Assembly (NCBI RefSeq): GCF_003573695.1
Contig: NC_039366.1
Location: 157,517,072-157,581,071 of the forward strand
DNA from: Papaver somniferum
Lineage: Eukaryota > Streptophyta > Magnoliopsida > Ranunculales > Papaveraceae
DNA length: 64,000 bases
Reading direction: 5' to 3'
Shown here: positions 1 to 10,184 of the stretch, piece by piece
Layout of the letters: each line of letters begins with the position of its first letter
Numbering within the stretch: the stretch's first letter is position 1
Notes under the pieces: generated by a model
Databases searched by the model: none
Told to the model about the DNA's origin: nothing
The model's input: only the letters and a program-made list of their open reading frames with translations
Program-made: the position numbers and the translations under genes

Positions 1-894
1 AAATGTGTGTCTAGCAAACTAACAATCGCTGTGTCCTAATTGCATATTGGAGCCAACAAAAATCAATTCCTTCCCTGCAAATTCGAAGTCAATAAGAACG
101 CAACAATTCAAATCTCATTCAGAACTCTAACTCACTATAAACCTTAACCAATTACTTCCCAAAGATCAGTGGCGACAAACAAGATTCTTCTCCCCTGTAT
201 TTCCATCCTTAAGCTCAAGCTCTTCTCTGCATTTTCGAATCTGAATGAAACCCAACTCTCCTTGATTATCTTCACTTCTCAATGAAAACCCATCTTTTCT
301 CTTCCTGACACTGCCTCCAATCGTCTCAATTAATCCTTGAAACCAACGGCAATAAGCCAGTACCAAGTTCATGTGCATGTGAAATTGAAATCAGAGGACC
401 CTAAATAAGCAAAAAGAGTTCAAATTTAAGACATCCAAATTTGAGAAATTGAACCCTAAAATAGAAAAACTAGTTACAGGCATGAAGACCGATTTTCGAT
501 CAAGATTAAAGATAGAAAAATTTCAAGATTTTGATTCAAAAGTAAGACTGAGATGACATATTTACAGATCTAAGATCTGATCATAATTTGATTGAGAACT
601 TTTATATGAAATCGATGATTTTAGTTTTCAAAACCCCAAAGATCTATTTTTCTGATGTAGTTGCAAATCAGAAAAAGGGTGTGGTGAAGAATCACTTGTT
701 TAGTGGTGATGGTGGTAGTGATGCACGAGAAGAAGAAGCAGATGTAGATACATTGATTCGATTAAAGAAGAATAAAATTAGAAGAAAGTTGAAGCTCTTC
801 TCTGTTTGTGCAGTTTCGATTCAGTTGGAGGAGAAAGAAGAAAACCTATTTGAGAAGACTACGAGGACAAATAAGTAATTGCATAATGAAAAAT
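1..894. other. gene-like but unrecognised sequence
   Basis: No recognisable gene. There are two modest open frames, one on the minus strand (166-378, 70 codons, basic and charged, starting MHMNLVLAYCRWF) and one on the plus strand (588-878, 96 codons, rich in Lys and Glu toward its end). The composition of the minus-strand reading, with runs of in-frame acidic and basic residues and an AT-rich flank, resembles a fragment of a first exon and 5' UTR, such as those carried by plant MULEs. I see no domain and no splice structure I trust. It may equally be non-coding. Confidence 0.2.
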
Positions 895-1040
895 TGACCA
901 GATCAGCTATACATGACCAATCATGTGGGCCTTGACGGAATAGATAACATCAGTGGTATTTTATAAATTTTGAAAAAAACGGTGGCACTTTGTTAAACCA
1001 GAAAACCAAAATATGGCATTTTGTTAAAATTCCCTATAAG
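895..1040. mobile_element. MULE-like terminus (one end only)
   Basis: The segment holds paired phrases about a cell 'cargo-free' end: GTGGCACTTTGTTAAACC followed about 30 bases later by ATGGCATTTTGTTAAAATTCC. Short phrases of the form 'xGGCAyTTTGTTAAA' repeated near an outer edge are typical of degenerate Mutator-like terminal regions in plants. The matching opposite end is not in the window, so the element, if real, extends to the left and would include the gene-like sequence at 1-894. Confidence 0.3.
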
Positions 1041-1340
1041 AAATAAAAAATAAAAAATAATTTTATGTACAAAAAATATCAAATGGGAAGACTATGTAGT
1101 ACTCACAGCATCGCTCACTAATAAAATTGAGAAATCAGACGTTATGTTGATCAAACAACTAGCATAAATATTTTTTTCCAACTAGCGAATTTGATTGTTC
1201 TATAGTGCGATTTAATTGACAGTGTCGTGGATGTGTTGAATTCACTGAACAACACCTTGATCTCGTCAATTTTCCATTTCTTTGAAATATAAAAAAGCAA
1301 TTGAAAAAAAAGAGGGATATGTAAGAAATGATCCTACAAT
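1041..1340. other. AT-rich spacer, nothing recognised
   Basis: AT-rich sequence between two putative MULE-like ends. I see no open frame of note, no repeat and no RNA gene. Confidence 0.5.
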
Positions 1341-3833
1341 TAAGACCCGATCTACAAAAGCATCACACTGCTACAAACCATTTACAAAATGGTCATAAAA
1401 CCGTTTGGGTCAGAGTTAAGTCGGACTGGGTCCACCACTCAGAGTTAAATGATTCTGTAAGTTACGTATTTATCCTCGAACTTGGGTTAACTGACGAGAT
1501 GAAATCTAACAATACCTGGTTCGCCTCTTCCATCTCTTAAACTTATTTTCACCGCCGCACTTCTTTCTCTTTCACTCTTATTAACCTTATTATTTTCTCT
1601 GCAACTGGTTGAAGATGGAGATTTAGTGTTCTTATGAAGGTGAAAAGTTAGAGATGATGTTGTTATAAGTATTTGTTTCTGTATTCTGAAAAGCGTAAAG
1701 GGCAAGCTGGTTGTTAAACTGATGATTGAGACGCAAAAAATCGCATACAATTTCAACAGGTAATGTTCTTTCACCCTTTCTAGCAGTTTGAATCGCTTTT
1801 AATTTGGTTTTTAGTTTGGGTATTTTTTCAGAAACCGTAATTAGAATTTGGAGATTTATTGGAAACCCTAATTTGAGTATTTAAATCTCCAATGAAATGT
1901 AATTAGATGATACTGATAGTTTTGGTTTGTGTAAAATGGTATCGAGCATGATAGTCAGGTCTTCTGTTAATGTTTTTTTTTTTTTTTTTGATACATGAAC
2001 CTCATGATTTACAATGTTAAAACTTAAAATGGTTTTTCCCCATAATTGAGTATTAAATCCTTTCATTTTGATCCATGATTTTGCATATGTTTGTTTGTGT
2101 TTTAAATAATGCCTTGCTCTTATATATGTGTGTAGATGGTTAGGAATTGAGTGATTTCTCAATTAAAACTCTGAATTTTCCATGGATCTAGCATGTATGC
2201 TAGAATGTCTCACCGAACATTTATAATCACAGCGCGGACAACCCTTTTAGAGGCTAGTTTCGGTGTGTATTGGTGGGGTTTTATCTAATGGTTTCTTTTC
2301 GAGAAATGTTTGTTGTGGTGTCCTCTATAACTTCTCCAAAGGGCATGTTGTTTGGATCTGTAGTTTAGAAGTTACAGCCTAAAATGCACAGGCAGTCGCA
2401 ACTGATTTCCTTGAAGGACAGCAGGTGGCAGAGTTTTGTTGATTAGTTTTGGAGTAGTTAAACTCTGAACTACTCCTGAGAGTCTTCTAAGGAGTTGTAG
2501 AGGGACATCTCTAGTTTCCAACTAGATATAATTTGCTTATTTTCATTGAAAAATGAAGCTTGTCGAGAATTTTTAATATATGCAGTCAAAGCTGAAAATC
2601 CTAAAATGGCAGGTTGTGTCATGGTCTGTTGGTGACTGTTTAAGTGTCCATTTGAGTTATTTATCTGTCTATAGTTTTTATGTGATATAATGCATGGTGT
2701 GGTTTGTAGTGAGATGATTTATGCTTTCATTCGAACTTTGTTGAAGTCTATAAGAATTGTTGAATGTAGGTAGTCAAGAACACCGACTTGAATTAAGCTT
2801 ACCGTATTGCCCATTTAGTTGATGATGAATTGATGACTTAACGTATATGGTATGGATGTATGAAATCTGTAGCTTCTAGCTTACACTTATAGTGGTCTAT
2901 ATGTTGATTGTGACTACTTATCAGATAGGTGGTTCTATGAATTCACTTGACATAAAAATGTTTTGAGTGTTAAAGTAAGGATTCGATTGTTAAGTGCTTG
3001 ATTATAACAAGACTGGAAGGTATGATTTGTGGGTTTATACAAGACTGTATGCAGAACCTCTTTCGTTGTTTCATGATGATTACTAGTGCTTAAATATAGT
3101 TTGTTTTCGGGGAATTTTGAGTTATGCTCTATGATGGTTGTCGTGTGGAAATGTATTCTAGGATGATTAGTTTCATTTGAAGAATACTTGTCCGCGGAAA
3201 GATGGTATTTATATAGCCAGTTAGTTTGAAAAACCCTCAACTGCTACTGTATGCGAGTGAGTACTCTAGTCTTCGAGTTTATTAGTGAGTTGTCTCACTC
3301 CATTTTGTTTTACTGTTGTTGCTGATGGTGGTGACGGAAAGTTATATGGGTTGATGATGGTTAAAAATGCATCTGCTTGTAAGATTTTTGGCTTTTTTCC
3401 CTTCTGTTTGCTGATTTAATGTGATGGTTTTGAAGATGTTGATAGAGGTGGTAATGGACCTTCGCTGCTACGGTGGTTTTGGAGATGTTGATGGAGATGG
3501 TAATGGACTGCTGTTGCCGCTGCTTTGGTGGTTTTGAAGATGGGGTGGGAATTGATGTTCCTGTACTGGTCCGCATTCAGCACATGACTGACAATGGCTC
3601 CTAAAGGCTCACCATTCCACATCCAGGGGTCTAAATGGTGCCCATCTATCTGATTAACTATGGTTAAGTTACTTGGGTTATAAGTGAAGGGTATATAAGT
3701 AAAAAATTGGGACCGTTTTTTTCAAAACTGTTAGATCGGATGGTAGATGACCATTTTGTAAATCAAATTCAAAAGTGTGATCATTTTGTAAACCAAATTA
3801 CAAAAGTATGACTAATTTGTAATTGGCCCAAAA
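1341..3833. mobile_element. MULE-like non-autonomous element
   Basis: The two ends are loosely inverted relative to each other. The left end (about 1355-1404) contains ATCACACTGCTACA and ATTTACAAAATGGTCAT. The right end (about 3748-3830), read on the opposite strand, contains ATCACACTTTTGAA and ATTTACAAAATGGTCAT, the second phrase being an exact 17-base match. A further inner copy of the phrase (ATTTTGTAAACC) lies at the right end. Between them is about 2.3 kb with no transposase and only short frames. Some of it (1500-1900) reads like a plant 5' UTR with pyrimidine-rich tracts and AAACCCTAA-type motifs. Subterminal inverted repeats around unrelated cargo suggest a decayed Mutator-like element. 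A target duplication was not found. Confidence 0.35.
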
Positions 3834-4424
3834 AAAACTCCATGCAGACATCAATTCACTGAGGAAGATAAGGTAATTATTGAGGAGTGGAGCTAGACAG
3901 GATGTACTAACTAGAGAAACGAATTTCATCACGAGAGACGAAAGAAAATGACAGTATGATCATTAAATTTCGCAATTAATGGGAATAACTTCAGCTTGAG
4001 AAAATTATAGGATAACATTGCGAAAAATATGGTAACAAATTTCGTTGACCGGATTACCGGATTCTTTATTTAAAAAATTATGTTAATAATTCGTAATTAG
4101 TTAAGGATATATTAGTCCATTTTAAAGTATGAAAGAGATAAATCTAATCTAAACTATTAATCTCAAACGTAGATTTAATCTTTCGGGCTACATATATATA
4201 CCATCTTAATGATGAATTTCTGGAAGAAAGATAAATCAGATTTGCGTTCCTCAGATTTTTCCACATTTCATCAATGTTTTTTTTTATATTCAAAGTTATG
4301 TTATAATTAACAACCAATTTTCCATGCAAACTTGATTATATACTCATTTTTATGCAGATTATTTCACCAAATTTATTTATGCAACTTTAATTTAGTTTAT
4401 ATATGCTCGTTTTCTATTCTTTAG
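3834..4424. other. AT-rich spacer, nothing recognised
   Basis: AT-rich sequence upstream of the fructokinase exon remnant. The last 100 bases look like a plant intron end (T-rich, ending TTCTTTAG), consistent with the exon that follows. No other feature seen. Confidence 0.4.
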
Positions 4425-4574
4425 GTCATGCACTTCAACTTGCTGCTATGAAGATAGTTAAAAAGGCGGGTTGTATCCTCTCCTACGATCCAAATTTGAA
4501 ATTTATTTTGGGCCATCACTTGAAGCTGCTAAGAAATAATTCTTGAGTATTTGGGACCAAGCAGATATCTTTAG
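4425..4574 (+). pseudogene. Fructokinase (pfkB family) exon remnant
   Basis: Fructokinase phosphorylates fructose in the cytosol. This 150-base segment is preceded by a good 3' splice site (TTCTTTAG) and followed by GTATAG, and translates to a recognisable internal exon: residues reading LQLAAMKIVKKAGCILSYDP, then NLK, and after a one-base deletion, PSLEAAKK, a stop, and FLSIWDQADIF. In plant fructokinases the equivalent stretch reads as helix AAMK.AK.AG, the conserved SYDPNLR strand, then LWPS..EA and ILSIW..ADI. The Trp codon of LWPS has lost a base (near 4511), and codon 4537-4539 is TAA. Neighbouring exons are absent, so this is an isolated dead exon, perhaps carried by a transposon. Confidence 0.75.
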
Positions 4575-4860
4575 GTATAGTTAGTCGAACTTTTGCAATT
4601 ATAACCACTCAAGATTTTGGTAAATTATTATCTTATACCAAATTCAAGATAATCCAACAGGTCTTGGCAAATCCATCTTTAAACAAACATGAAAAGTAAT
4701 TTATGTCACCTTTCCTTGTTTAACTTTCGTTTCAAAAAATTTCCATCGTTTTATGCTTTGTTTTAATTTTATAGGTCTTTGGAAAAGAAGTTGGTCATGA
4801 TTCTCCATTCTTGTTTTTACGCTACACTACCGTGTCTTTAATCCTTTTGGTATTCGGAAA
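4575..4860. other. spacer downstream of fructokinase exon
   Basis: AT-rich sequence. I looked for the next fructokinase exon (beginning VSDEE) and did not find it. No other feature is visible. Confidence 0.4.
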
Positions 4861-5165
4861 ATGGGTCATTTGTCCAAATATTTTTAAATCACGGTTGAAA
4901 TGGACGGGTAAAAAATAATTTGGATGAAATGGCCAAAAAAATAGTAAGGATGAAACTGGTTTCATCCTAGCTTAAATTTAAAAAATAGCAAGGATGAAAC
5001 TGGATACATCCTGTTTAAATTAAAAATAAGAAAAAATATTTGAAAATAGGCACGATGAAATTGGTTACATCCTGCCTATTTTTATTTTTTTGGTCATTTA
5101 AACAGTATCAAAATCTAACTGTCCATTTCACCCAGAAATTGTTGATTTTGGTCTTTTTAATCAAT
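4861..5165. mobile_element. Foldback/MITE-like element with palindromic core
   Basis: The outer arms are imperfect inverted copies. The left arm has GAAATGGACGGGTA then ATGGCCAAAAAAATAG. The right arm, read on the opposite strand, has GTGAAATGGACAGTTA then AATGACCAAAAAAATA. The core holds three degenerate units, each centred on a palindrome of the type GGATGAAACTGGTTTCATCC (at about 4947, 4991 and 5051). There is no coding capacity. Terminal inverted arms with no gene suggest a small non-autonomous DNA element. Confidence 0.5.
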
Positions 5166-5452
5166 TTTGTGTTTGGTATTTTGGTAAAACGCTATTACTT
5201 CTTTTTTTTTTATTGTTGGTGATTGTGATATTGGTGTATGCAAAATTCAACCTTCTGAACGCAAAATGTATGCGACCCTCTTTCTTTCAGGTTTTATTCT
5301 TATGTTTCATTTGATGATTTGATCAGTTGGTTTTAATGGAGTTTTTTCCCTCCATATTTGAACCTTTTTGTTTTCTGGATGTTGACTTTTAGAATGGAGT
5401 TAAAAAATAGATATTACATTACATATATTAATATTCTTGTCAAATCTGATAT
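5166..5452. other. AT-rich spacer
   Basis: T-rich sequence with a poly-T stretch near 5202. No supported feature. Confidence 0.4.
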
Positions 5453-5560
5453 TATAACATCCTCACTTTTCTCATGGCAGGTGAATCTTCATCTCAAATA
5501 TTTTATTACGCGTTAAGGGCATGTTGTCCCAGGGCATATGTTGCACAATCATGGTGTCTC
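5453..5560 (+). repeat. E-A left LTR, first part
   Basis: Begins TATAACATCCTCACTTTT, matching the right LTR start TGTAACTCCCGCACTTTT, and lacks about 35 bases that the right LTR keeps. It is broken at 5560 by the insertion of E-B and resumes at 12089. Confidence 0.6.
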
Positions 5561-7488
5561 TGGTAGGCTTTTAAGGATGTAAGAAAATAAGAGCAAAGAG
5601 GAAGTCTACTTGTTAACCGCAAGTGCACGGTGTCGGTTGTAGCTTGTGCAAATACGGGTCGAATCCACAGGGACTAGGGTGTGAGTTGAAGTTTCCTAAG
5701 CTAATTCTCTGAGCAGTGAACTAATGAAGCAAAGAGTGACAATGGCAGTGAGTGACAAAGAATGACGGTGGCAAAGAGCCAAAGGCAGTGAAGATGATTA
5801 CAGCTACAGATGGTAGACTAGGAGGATACTAAGGCATTTGATTCCACATCTTGATCCTAAACTAAGGAAGTTCTTATGCAAGCTATGTCTTGTTCTTTCA
5901 GGGAAGACTACAATGAGTGATTTACTAACTAACCTTGCTAACTTACCCCTAGCATCAGCTGTCTTCTTACAACACAACTGATCACAGGTATTTTGGCTCA
6001 ACTAGTTAACTATCATTCCTAAGGCAATTCAATACAGTCCTTCAAATGGACTGATTTCTTAACCACAGTCACAACTTCACCCCTAGCATCAGCTGTCTTC
6101 TTACATCACAACTGATCACAGGTGAATTAGCTCAAATTGCTAATTATCAGTCCTACTTCAGTTTAAACATCACAAGAACAATAACATGTATACTAACTAT
6201 CCTAGCATGCAATCAAGAGTTTCATCTAAGCCCTAGCAAGTAAATTAGAACATACTAGACATGGTGAACAAATACAATTGAAATTTACAAAATAATTTAA
6301 ATTAAGAACTAACCCTTGAGGCACTGGCTATTCCAGTCCTCTTGGGTGAAGAACTGGTTATTCCAGTCCTCTTGGGTGAAGCACTGGCTAGCCCAGGCAT
6401 ATATTCAACACAACACCGACAACCCATATTTATACCCAAATTAATCAATTAGGGTTTACAGAGAAAATCCCCAAATCCCCAAATTACACAGATGAAATTA
6501 GGGTTCGACTTTACCTAATTTGACGTGACAAATCACTCAAGAAGGTCGACCCATTTCTTCTCTGACTCTCCTGCTCCTCTCTATTCCTTCCAATTGCGTT
6601 TTTAACTCGACCTATTCTATTGATTTCTTACCTAGGGTTTCAGAGAGAAATCAGGGAAGAAATCGAGAGAATAAATGGCTAGAAGTTTAGGGGAATGATG
6701 GGTTTCGGTGAGGGATAGCCATGATGGCTTTTGGTGGTTGATTGTGGTGGTTGAGGAAGTGGAGTTGGCGGAGTTGGTGGTGAAGGTGAGGCTGTTGCAG
6801 ACGGAGTGGAGAAGATGGAATTAGGGATAGGGTGTGTTTTGTTTTGCGGGTATAGGTGTTAGGTGTTTGGGTGTTGAGCGGTTGCATCAAGTCTCGATGA
6901 TTCGCGAAGCTGAGCCGTGGAATGCGGAAATGATAGATTGATCTAACGGCTACAAGTGAAGAGGATGGTATCGACCGTCGGATGCCTGATACCACGAAAC
7001 TGACAGCTTAAGATGGAGTTAGGTGTTGTAGTGTTAGACAGGAGCTTCAGACTTTGATGTACTGGCGATGCTGCGACCATTGGATTCAGATGTGATCCAA
7101 TCTGACGGCTGACGAAGGAGACGGGTATGGATATTGGAAATGAGTTTGGGTAAAGGTTTTGGGCATTGGGTATGCCAAGCCCATATTTTCTTTAAGAACA
7201 ATTCTTCCTTGTTAAGCCCATTTCTAGCCTTTTGGTCTTGTGCACAACATTCCTCGCGGCTTCCTTGCGTGATTCCTATCGGCTTCCACCACTTTTCTGC
7301 TCTTTTCGCTCCGTAATTCCATCCAAACTTTATTTAGAACCTAAAAATACAAAATTAATTAAGAAAAGTATTTATTCTTGAAAACAATGAAAATACAGAA
7401 TATGGGATAAAATGGAGAATTAGAGCACAAAAGATGAGTTAATTGCCAACAAAAAGATATAGAAATATGCACTTTTTAGCACTCATCA
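5561..7488 (-). repeat. E-B LTR (downstream, 3' LTR in element orientation)
   Basis: The 1928-bp LTR. Compared with the other copy it carries a short tandem duplication around 6330-6390 (a repeated 'GAACTGG..ATTCCAGTCCTCTTGGGTG' module). Inside both LTRs, the phrase CCCCTAGCATCAGCTGTC followed by a CTGATCACAGGT motif occurs twice, about 135 bases apart (near 5946 and 6081), an older internal duplication. Short frames seen in the LTR are not conserved coding sequence. Confidence 0.88.
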
Positions 7489-7505
7489 AATACCCCCAAA
7501 CCTGA
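7489..7505 (-). promoter_or_regulatory. E-B polypurine tract
   Basis: Read on the minus strand, CAGGTTTGGGGGTATT lies directly against the LTR start TGATGAG. This is the expected site for plus-strand DNA priming. The same TTTGGGGGTATT core precedes the 3' LTRs of E-D and E-E. Confidence 0.8.
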
Positions 7506-8165
7506 ATTTTACTTTTACTCAAGTAAAACAAAAACTAAGGAAATCCTACCTATACCACTGTCGCTGGTCTCTCGAATGCATTTAGCGTATGCACTAAGCC
7601 TTTTAAACCACTAAGTGTCCCTAGTGGACGAGTTGAAGTCTCGTGAAGGTTTGCTTAGAACGTACCTACAAAGTTCTAGGACAAAATATAAGCTCAGATT
7701 CCATGAAATGTGACATGTGCAAGACAGTAGAAGCTCACAGCAAAATGGAGATTTCAATCTAGCTATCAAAGGCACAATCCTAGCACTGATAATAAATAAA
7801 GACATGTGATAAGAGTGTAAAGTGTATCTACACATGTGTAAAGAAAGATCGGATGTTATGACTACTAATCACCAAGAGATAGTTTCTCAGGCTAAGAACC
7901 GAGGTCGAAATCTAGCTAGCTGTCCGGACTTTACGAGAATTGTGAATGAGTTGGAGGTATTTCACAATTACTCGCGTTGTACATCAATGGCATACACCCT
8001 TCCTTGCTTATAACACAAAAACACAAAAGATGACTCTTTACATGACTCTTATTTACATTGACTACTCTCTTTTATTTTTGGAACAAGAGAGGATGGAATT
8101 GATAAATACTTGATTTATTTTTATTTTTATTTTTATTTTGATTTTTTTTTGAATATATACATCGT

Positions 8166-8166
<1 letters not shown>

Positions 8167-8202
<36 letters not shown>
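8167..8202. repeat. Poly-T run
   Basis: A homopolymer of 36 T (A on the element strand). An open frame that runs through it on the minus strand is an artefact of the Lys-coding run. Confidence 0.95.
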
Positions 8203-8207
<5 letters not shown>

Positions 8208-8693
8208 GGTAACACTTTTGATACATATACAAAAGGAAACAAAAAATTACATGACTCTTAGCAAGAGGTAGCGCTTTTTGATGCACCCAGTTAAATTCGA
8301 TGGTTGTCTTTCTTAATGTAACCTCCACCTTCTATCCCAACCAACCAAAGAACAAGCTAGTCAAGTTTCGTTCAGTATTCTAAAGTGATTGGCAATCGTG
8401 ACTTCCGATAGAACACCTCAAGGATGAGGCTATACATGTATTGGTAGATCGTGCGCGTGCAAGTTTCTTATCACTACGTGAATTGTGCTAGAATCAGGGT
8501 GCCTAAATATCTAGACTAAGAATCCTTATGTTTACATACATGCACAAGAGTCAACATTTCAAGGTAGATGAGCTCCATTTTTATGTTTTTTATCATTTTC
8601 TATTTTTCTTATTTTCATTTTTCATTTTTTTTTTCAATTTTTTCAAAAAGAAGGAGTTCTGTTTTCAATTATAACATGTGATCGTGGTATCTA

Positions 8694-8733
8694 TACCATA
8701 CCCCAAACCTAAACTAAACATTGTCCTCAATGT
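8694..8733 (-). promoter_or_regulatory. E-B conserved hairpin with internal purine tract
   Basis: On the minus strand, ACATTGAGGACAATGT (perfect 6-bp stem, 4-base loop AGGA; 8718-8733) is followed by a GGTTTGGGGTATGG purine tract. The same pair, in the same order and orientation relative to the element, is present in E-D (49208) and E-E (55689). It may act as a second plus-strand primer or an RNA signal. The role is inferred. Confidence 0.6.
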
Positions 8734-9475
8734 TTCAAAATATGAAAAGAATTATAACATACAAAGAGGATTATGCTGAGTAGAGAAAAAGGAAAGAGAA
8801 TACCCGATTTGACGGCGAAAGCAAAATTAGAACTCCGTTATTCAAGGCAAAAATCCAACATATTTCAGTTAAGAGTCACATTGGATTAGCAAAATATGTA
8901 CAAAAGAAACAAAATATTTTGACTAAGAAACTATCTACTAGATTCTATACAATAAAATTTGGTTTTTAGTGGGATTGGACTTTTTGGGAAAAATTTGGTT
9001 TTGTCGGGAGACATTTGGTTTTGATGGGAAAAAGAAAAATTTTGGTCTTTAGGGAAAAAGAAAATTTTGGTTTTTAGGGAAAAAGGCCCAGCTGACAACT
9101 TATAGTTTGAGTACGAGGCCCAACTGTTCAGTAAACCAAGCCCAGAAGTTAAGTTTCAGTTGGGTTTTAGGCTAGCTGTTTAGCCAAAAGACTAAGCCCA
9201 ACTGGGCTTTGAAAACGTTTTACAAATTTTTGTTTTGGGTCAAGCCCACAGTTCAGAAATTCAAATTTCAGGGTTGAAACCCACAGTTCAGAAATAAAAT
9301 AAGCCCACAGTTCAACTTAAATACAGGCCCATAGTTTAGTTAAACTACAAGCCCAACATTCAGTCTTAAAATTACAAGCCCAAAAATTGGGTTTACTGAT
9401 GGGTTTAGGCTTACTAGTTAGCACAGCCCAGCTGCTCAGTAATTGCAGTTGCACAGCCCAGTTGGGCTTGGTTCA

Positions 9476-9680
9476 CGGCAACAACAACTTCAGCAAGAGC
9501 ACCAGAGGCTCATCAGCAACATCAACAAGAAGAAGAAGCAGCAGCAGTAGGAGGTAGCAACACAGCAGCAACAACAACACAGAAAACAGCAGAAGCACCA
9601 ACTACAACAGCAGCACAAACTCAGCTTAGCACCTCAGCATCAACACATCAGACAGTCAGCAGCAACACCAACTACCTGAC
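9476..9680. repeat. CAG/CAA-rich low-complexity tract
   Basis: Runs of CAGCAG, CAACAA and AAGAAG triplets, imperfect, inside the non-coding part of E-B. No long open frame uses them on the element strand. Confidence 0.85.
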
Positions 9681-10160
9681 ACTCATTGTGTGTGATCAGT
9701 ACACAGAAAAGGCATGGAAAAATGGAAAACTGCATAAAGCAGTGCAGTTTGCAGCTGTAGATGCATGGTTTATGAGGCTACAGGTGCAATGAGCAAAGCC
9801 ACAGGGCAATGCTACAGATGCAGCAAGGCTGCAGAGCAAGGATGCAGGAACGCAAGTTATGATGGCAGACACAGATGCAAATGCAAGATGAATGCAGAAC
9901 TAAGTTACAACTAAAATGCAGATGATGCAGGTATGCAGATGCAGGAGATGCAGAACTACAGTTACATGCTAAAGTTACAGCTAAGTTACAGGTAAAGACA
10001 GTTACACTAATATAGCTAAGTTAAGTTACAGCTAAAACAGTTACACTAAGCTACAAACAGTTATACTAAACTAAACTAAATTACAGCTAAATTTGAAAAC
10101 AGAAAAGCAAGAGCATAATTTTTTTTTTCTTTTTTTTTTCTTTCAACTACACAGCACCAG

Positions 10161-10182
10161 TCCCCGGCAGCGGCGCCAAAAA
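10161..10182 (-). promoter_or_regulatory. E-B primer binding site
   Basis: Read on the minus strand, TTTTGGCGCCGCTGCCGGGGA starts a few bases after the LTR end ...GCCTACCA. This phrase is a familiar primer-site region of plant Ty3/gypsy elements, complementary to a tRNA 3' end (I believe tRNA-Arg type, not checked). Confidence 0.8.
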
Positions 10183-10184
10183 CT

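Larger units (their letters stand above)
7506..10160 (-). other. E-B internal region, non-coding
   Basis: 2.65 kb without any credible reading frame. Contents: AT-rich sequence, a 36-base T run (8167-8202), a conserved hairpin plus second purine tract (8694-8733), a run of 'GCCCA'-type short repeats (9080-9470), CAG/CAA-rich low complexity (9476-9680), and degenerate 'AAGTTACAGCTAA' and 'GATGCAG' repeats (9740-10090). The repeats seem to have grown by slippage. Nothing resembles retroviral protein. Confidence 0.75.

Noticed and set aside
1..894. Possible host gene with two short frames
   Set aside because: No splice structure, domain or conserved start. Kept only as unrecognised sequence.
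8062..8328. 88-codon minus-strand frame with a Lys run
   Set aside because: Caused by the 36-base T run inside non-coding E-B.
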